DNA of 64,000 nt from NCBI GenBank assembly GCA_021555105.2, contig CP134604.1, positions 3,200,501-3,264,500 on the forward strand, given 5' to 3'. Both the position numbers and the translations under genes were made by a program. This DNA comes from Thalassospiraceae bacterium LMO-JJ14. GTDB lineage: Bacteria; Pseudomonadota; Alphaproteobacteria; Rhodospirillales; Casp-alpha2. Position 1 is the first letter of the stretch; every line of letters begins with the position of its first letter. A model generated the notes under the pieces. It had not been told where the DNA came from and did no database searches. It worked only from the letters and a program-made list of their open reading frames with translations. Below, piece by piece: positions 61,401-64,000 of the stretch.

Positions 61401-62381
61401 CGCCTGCACGACGACGCCGAAACCCTGCCAATCCTTCAGTTCCGGATCGCCGGAAATCGCCTCGAAACAGTCCAGCGACAGATCGAGCCGGTCGGCTTCC
61501 TCGGCATCGATATTCAGACCGATGTCGTACTTCGCGGCATCGAGACACAGCGCGCGTAGCCGTGGCACCAGTTCGTCCATGACACGGCCGATCTGGGCCA
61601 GCTCGTATCTGGGGTGCAGCGCCGACAGCTTTACGGAAATACCCGGTCCCTTGTACGGCCCGCGCCCGTTCGCGGTCTCGCCGATCTTGCGGATTGCCGT
61701 CTTGTAAGCCTGAAAATAGCGCTTGGCGTCGTCCATCGTGCGCGCCGCCTCGCCCAGCATGTCATACGAATAACTGTAGCCGCGTGCTTCCCAGTCGCGC
61801 GCGCGCTCCAGCGCCTCGTCGATGGTGCGGCCCATGACGAACTGTTTGCCCATCACGCGCATCGCCTGATTGACGCTTTCACGCACCACCGGCTCACCCA
61901 GCCTGGCCACCAGCCGGCGGATCGCGGCGTCGGGCGAGCGCCCCTTGTAGCCGTGCATGTTGACGACCTGACCGGTCATCATCAAAGCCCATGTGGACGC
62001 GTTGACGAACAACGACGACGACGCGCCCAGATGTTTTTTCCAGTCCGCCGAGCCGAGCTTGTCGCGGATCAGGTCTTCGCGGGTGTCGTCGTCGGGCACG
62101 CGCAAAAGCGCTTCGGCGACGCACATCAGCAGCACGCCTTCCTGCGTCGACAAGCCGTATTCATGCAAAAACGCGTCGATGCCGCCCTTGTGCACGGTCT
62201 TGTCGCGGACCGCCTGCACCAGTTTGTGCGCATAGCTTTCGATATCGCCGAGCGCATCGCCACCCAGCTCGAGGTCGTTTAACAGCCGTTCGACGCATTC
62301 CGTTTCGTCGGCGCGATAGTGCGCATCGATTTCCCCGCGGTCGGGAGCTGCGTGCATATTCGGGTTTTTGAAGATCATCAT
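58482..62381 (-). CDS. putA: bifunctional proline dehydrogenase / P5C dehydrogenase
   Basis: Encodes 1299 residues. Oxidises proline to glutamate in two steps. Order: helical arm; FAD-dependent PRODH barrel (about 140-480: GPGISVKLSALHPRYELAQI, MVRLVKGAYWDMEIKRAQEL, LATHNAHSISAVLNFAG); ALDH domain (about 500-1000: FTCISPWNFPFAIFCGQVTA, AETGGQNAMIVDSTALPEQV, catalytic Cys in SAGQRCSALRVMFVQ, GVQPFGGQGLSGTGPKAGGP); a C-terminal ALDH-like scaffold domain (about 1070-1290). There is no N-terminal ribbon-helix-helix domain, so it is not a repressor. ATG 62381 overlaps the restored GNAT stop (ATGA). Confidence 0.96.
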   Translation of the reverse strand: MMIFKNPNMHAAPDRGEIDAHYRADETECVERLLNDLELGGDALGDIESYAHKLVQAVRDKTVHKGGIDAFLHEYGLSTQEGVLLMCVAEALLRVPDDDTREDLIRDKLGSADWKKHLGASSSLFVNASTWALMMTGQVVNMHGYKGRSPDAAIRRLVARLGEPVVRESVNQAMRVMGKQFVMGRTIDEALERARDWEARGYSYSYDMLGEAARTMDDAKRYFQAYKTAIRKIGETANGRGPYKGPGISVKLSALHPRYELAQIGRVMDELVPRLRALCLDAAKYDIGLNIDAEEADRLDLSLDCFEAISGDPELKDWQGFGVVVQAYQKRAPFVLDYLADMGKRHGRRFMVRLVKGAYWDMEIKRAQELGLKGYPVFTRKANTDVSYLACAKKLFANTDAFYPQLATHNAHSISAVLNFAGNNRDFEFQRLHGMGEELYEQAIEGDKVGTGCRIYAPVGQHEDLLAYLVRRLLENGANSSFVNRVQDAETPIAEIIADPIAQVRGYAHKPHPRIPMPRDIYGAGRENARGMDLTDRAVLRDLAVEMPKVLDTEWKAGPIVDGTESAGEQSRDVVSPQNFDRRIGTASEATDADIDKAIAAAAKAAPAWAARTADERALCLERAADLMEEDMARLMALCTLEAGKTVLDGVAEIREAVDFCRYYANRARDDLGGGVRLRAPDTDAAMIDMKGGRVFTCISPWNFPFAIFCGQVTAALAAGNAVLAKPAEQTPVIAAEAVKILHKAGIPGDVLHLLPGDGARVGAALVRDERVGGVCFTGSTEVARLINRTLAARSGTMPPLIAETGGQNAMIVDSTALPEQVTRDVMMSSFQSAGQRCSALRVMFVQDDVADRTIDMIAGAMEELNVSDPAYISTDVGPVIDAEARDMLNGHIKRMLGEGNEIMRTKLGAGTEHGCFVTPAAFEIDSLSQLQREVFGPVLHVVRFKSGKMDKVVEAINATGYGLTMGIHTRIDDNWRRVYAAAKVGNTYVNRNQIGAIVGVQPFGGQGLSGTGPKAGGPDYLHRFVSETGAAGDAPAWVEVALDDACIARAQLGKLPGAPLWAETVEHRCDIIEDAAEALEQGAMKQLAADEASRAASYLRAYAAHVDASFAEAATLPGPTGEKNELSLTPRGAVLCLASGGGGSTGALIAQAGAALAAGNSAILWHAEAGVAEAVCKLFCDAGVDKKAVTAVAAGGDASLGDLVSVAGIEAVAVAGPVPMMSAINAVLAASDAAIRPVIAFREDPAGDIGAGQPLAGSPHYLHRFVHERSLSIDTTASGGNASLLSIGDGSSSLPGEV

Positions 62382-62406
62382 GTCGACGCGTCTTTCAGAT
62401 TGAGTT

Positions 62407-62859
62407 TCATATGCGGAATAAACCGCCCGGGAATTGAGCCGGAGGGGGCTTCGCCGACTTTAACGAAACCCAGGCTTCGGTAAAAGGTTCGGCATTCGGA
62501 TCGGCATCCAGATGCAGGCTTTCAAGTGCCAGGGCTTCAGCGCGTTCATGCAATTTACCCCACAGCAACTTTCCGATACCGGACCCGCGCAAATCCGGTT
62601 CCACGCAAAAGGAATGCACGACACCGGTGCGGCCATCCGGCTCGACCGTCAACGAGGCACAGCCGCAAACCCCATCGTCGTCGGCGACCCAGAATTCACT
62701 TTCCCGCAGGCTCTCGGCGTTCACCGTCAGTTCGTCCCGGCACGCCGCCATGAAGGCATCGTCATAGCCGTTCGATTGTTTCGAGCGCATGGAAAGGCCG
62801 GTCAGCACCTCGCCTACGTCTTCGCGCGCCTGACGGATTGCAATATTCGCCTTCATCAT
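62407..62859 (-). pseudogene. GNAT acetyltransferase, frameshifted near the C-terminus
   Basis: The ORF gives 150 residues: MKANIAIRQAREDVGEVLTG, VVHSFCVEPDLRGSGIGKLL (acetyl-CoA motif), AEALALESLHLDADPNAEPF, then an unrelated tail. Adding one base to the four-T run (minus strand; 62482-62485) changes the tail to FYRSLGFVKVGEAPSGSIPG and on to a typical IPHMKL end, with a TGA at 62378 overlapping the putA ATG. So either one base was lost recently or the sequence has a homopolymer error. The start at 62859 follows the sppA stop by 5 bp. Substrate unknown. Confidence 0.8.
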
Positions 62860-62864
62860 CTTGC

Positions 62865-63722
62865 CTAAAGCCGGTAGCGGTCCCAGATCATCCGTTCTTC
62901 CACGGCGCCGATCAGGCCGTCGACCCAGATCCCGGCATCCGCTTGCCCGTGCGCGCCAAAGCGCCGCGACAGCCAGGATTTCTGCTGCTTGAAGACCGGC
63001 ATTTTGACACGTTCGCCATAGCGCTCGCGCAATGTCTGGCGAATATCGCCGAGCGCGTCGGCGAGGCCCAGGTCGACGGCACGCCGCCCGGTCCAGAACG
63101 CGCCGGAAAACAGTTTCGCGTCGTCCTTCAGTTTGTCGCCCCGGCGCTCGCGCACGTATCCCTTGAAGCTTTCGTGCATGTCGCCCTGGATTTCCTTGAG
63201 CCGGGTCACGTCGGCTTTCTTTTCCGGCAGGAACGGATCCATGAACGACTTGTTGTCGCCGGCCGTATGCAGGCGCCGCTCGACGCCGATCTTCTTGATC
63301 GCCTCGACAAAGCCCATGCTCGACGAAATCACACCGATCGAACCGATGATGGAATTGTCGACGACGACGATCTCGTCCGCGGCACAGGCAAGCCAGTATC
63401 CGCCCGACGCCGCCACATCCTCGCAGAACGCGAACACTTTCTTGTCGTGTTCCACCGCCAACTGGCGGATGCGTTTGGCAATCAGCGCGGACTGCACCGG
63501 CGAGCCGCCGGGCGAGTTGATGACCAGCGCCACCGCATCGGCATGCTTGATCTTGAAGGCGCGTTCGAGGATTTCCGCGACACTTTCCAGCGTCAGGCCC
63601 TTGCGCATCGGGCCCATGCGTCCGATGACGCCCGATAACGGCACCACGGGAACAACGGGCGGCTTGTCGCCTGTCGCCCATTCGCGGATTTTCGGCAGAA
63701 CGGTCTCGGTGATAAATTCCAT
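62865..63722 (-). CDS. sppA: signal peptide peptidase SppA-like (S49 peptidase, short form)
   Basis: Encodes 285 residues. S49 core: VPLSGVIGRMGPM, ALVINSPGGSPVQSALIAKR, nucleophile Ser in DVAASGGYWLACAADEIVV, GSIGVISSSMGFVEAIKK, and the probable catalytic Lys in HTAGDNKSFMDPFLPEKKAD. It degrades cleaved signal peptides at the inner membrane. No obvious N-terminal membrane helix, as in the short forms of alphaproteobacteria. Lies downstream of the trmN6-like gene, a typical synteny. Confidence 0.9.
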   Translation of the reverse strand: MEFITETVLPKIREWATGDKPPVVPVVPLSGVIGRMGPMRKGLTLESVAEILERAFKIKHADAVALVINSPGGSPVQSALIAKRIRQLAVEHDKKVFAFCEDVAASGGYWLACAADEIVVVDNSIIGSIGVISSSMGFVEAIKKIGVERRLHTAGDNKSFMDPFLPEKKADVTRLKEIQGDMHESFKGYVRERRGDKLKDDAKLFSGAFWTGRRAVDLGLADALGDIRQTLRERYGERVKMPVFKQQKSWLSRRFGAHGQADAGIWVDGLIGAVEERMIWDRYRL

Positions 63723-63746
63723 GTCGTGTGCTCCTTGCGCTACAGC

Positions 63747-64000
63747 TTAGGAGATGTGCAGCGCTTTTGCATCCCGCAACACCTGCTGCGCCGCATCGGT
63801 AAAACTGCCATCGGCCTTGTGCAGGACAATCCGGCCCGTCGTCATGCGCGCCGCCTGCGCGCCTTTACTGGCCTGAATAATGGCGCGTTTGACCGGGCGT
63901 CCGTCATCGACGGGCACCAGCTCCAGGCATTTGATATCGCCGAACCGCCCGGCGAACGCCGCGATGATTTCATCGATCCGCTCGCGGCGGTGGATCATGC
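63747..64000 (-). CDS. trmN6: TrmN6-like tRNA (adenine-N6) methyltransferase, C-terminal part (truncated by window)
   Basis: At least 83 residues of the C-terminus are visible: IHRRERIDEIIAAFAGRFGD, RPVKRAIIQASKGAQAARMT, IVLHKADGSFTDAAQQVLRD. This tail is characteristic of alphaproteobacterial YfiC/TrmN6 proteins, which methylate A37 of tRNA1-Val. The frame stays open to the end of the window; the methionine at 63998 is internal. The neighbouring sppA supports the call. Confidence 0.75.
   Translation of the reverse strand, partial: MIHRRERIDEIIAAFAGRFGDIKCLELVPVDDGRPVKRAIIQASKGAQAARMTTGRIVLHKADGSFTDAAQQVLRDAKALHIS

Noticed and set aside
59121-61559. 812-residue plus-strand open frame
   Set aside because: Antisense shadow of putA with the same low-complexity composition and no ribosome site.
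62860-63681. N-terminal extension of the GNAT reading frame (424 residues)
   Set aside because: It is a shadow of sppA on the same strand; the domain starts at 62859 with its own ribosome site.

Overview
The window looks like chromosomal DNA of a GC-rich alphaproteobacterium, most likely Rhodospirillales. Supporting this are the linked glyQ-glyS-ppdK block next to sppA and a TrmN6-like methyltransferase, an E. coli-type SerA, a bifunctional PutA without a ribbon-helix-helix domain, an alphaproteobacterial tRNA-Met, and small dispersed palindromic repeats of types common in this group. Genes are dense on both strands. No rRNA and no CRISPR array are visible.

Layout. 1-1.4 kb: the 3' end of serA and a universal stress protein gene behind an FNR-like box. 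1.76-3.77 kb: a complete IS1595-family insertion sequence with near-perfect terminal inverted repeats and a 9-bp direct repeat at its ends; besides the transposase it encloses two AT-rich passenger genes of unknown function. 3.8-6.1 kb: a NapC-type tetraheme and a diheme cytochrome c, divergent from a membrane-anchored LuxR-type regulator. 6.2-10.1 kb: a Kef-like antiporter, a YHS protein and an orphan histidine kinase. 10.3-17.8 kb: a 1475-residue RTX protein converging on its likely type I exporter genes (HlyD-like adaptor and ABC ATPase). 17.9-20.5 kb: a methyltransferase and a TetR regulator sharing a perfect 20-bp palindrome, then YciI-like, Tag and YjbR-like genes.

20.8-29.4 kb is a coherent catabolic locus. 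A GntR/UTRA regulator, a sulfatase and both aconitase X subunits run leftward; a tripartite tricarboxylate transporter (TctB, TctA, TctC) and a family III CoA-transferase run rightward. It reads as uptake, desulfation, dehydration and CoA-dependent processing of an unknown sulfated or hydroxylated carboxylate. 29.4-33.2 kb holds an ACT regulator, a peroxiredoxin, a small membrane protein, a PAS protein and an amidase. 33.2-35.7 kb is a four-gene sulfur operon (DsrE-like, TusA-like, SQR-like flavoprotein, DUF1641).

35.86-38.69 kb is a small AT-rich island between the 3' end of tRNA-Met and a decayed copy of that 3' end. It carries a 571-residue protein of unknown function, a degenerate tRNA-like sequence, a mini RRM protein and a hypothetical gene, but no integrase. 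39-43.2 kb has a lipoprotein, an AcuI-like oxidoreductase, a lone cyclic-nucleotide-binding domain, PyrC and a secreted protein. 43.3-48.9 kb is a surface polysaccharide/LPS operon (GT9, GT2, two GT4, AsnB). 49-51.7 kb has YgfZ, a methyltransferase, an ArsC/LMW-PTP-like protein and a HIT protein. 51.9-64 kb is ppdK, glyS, glyQ, a PP0621-like protein, putA, a GNAT gene with an apparent single-base frameshift, sppA and the end of trmN6.

The points most worth a second look are the passenger genes inside the IS, the sulfatase/aconitase X/TTT locus, the tRNA-Met island with its unrecognised large protein, the GNAT frameshift, and the altered P-loop of the ArsC-like protein. All family calls come from reading the translations and motifs; no database search was possible.
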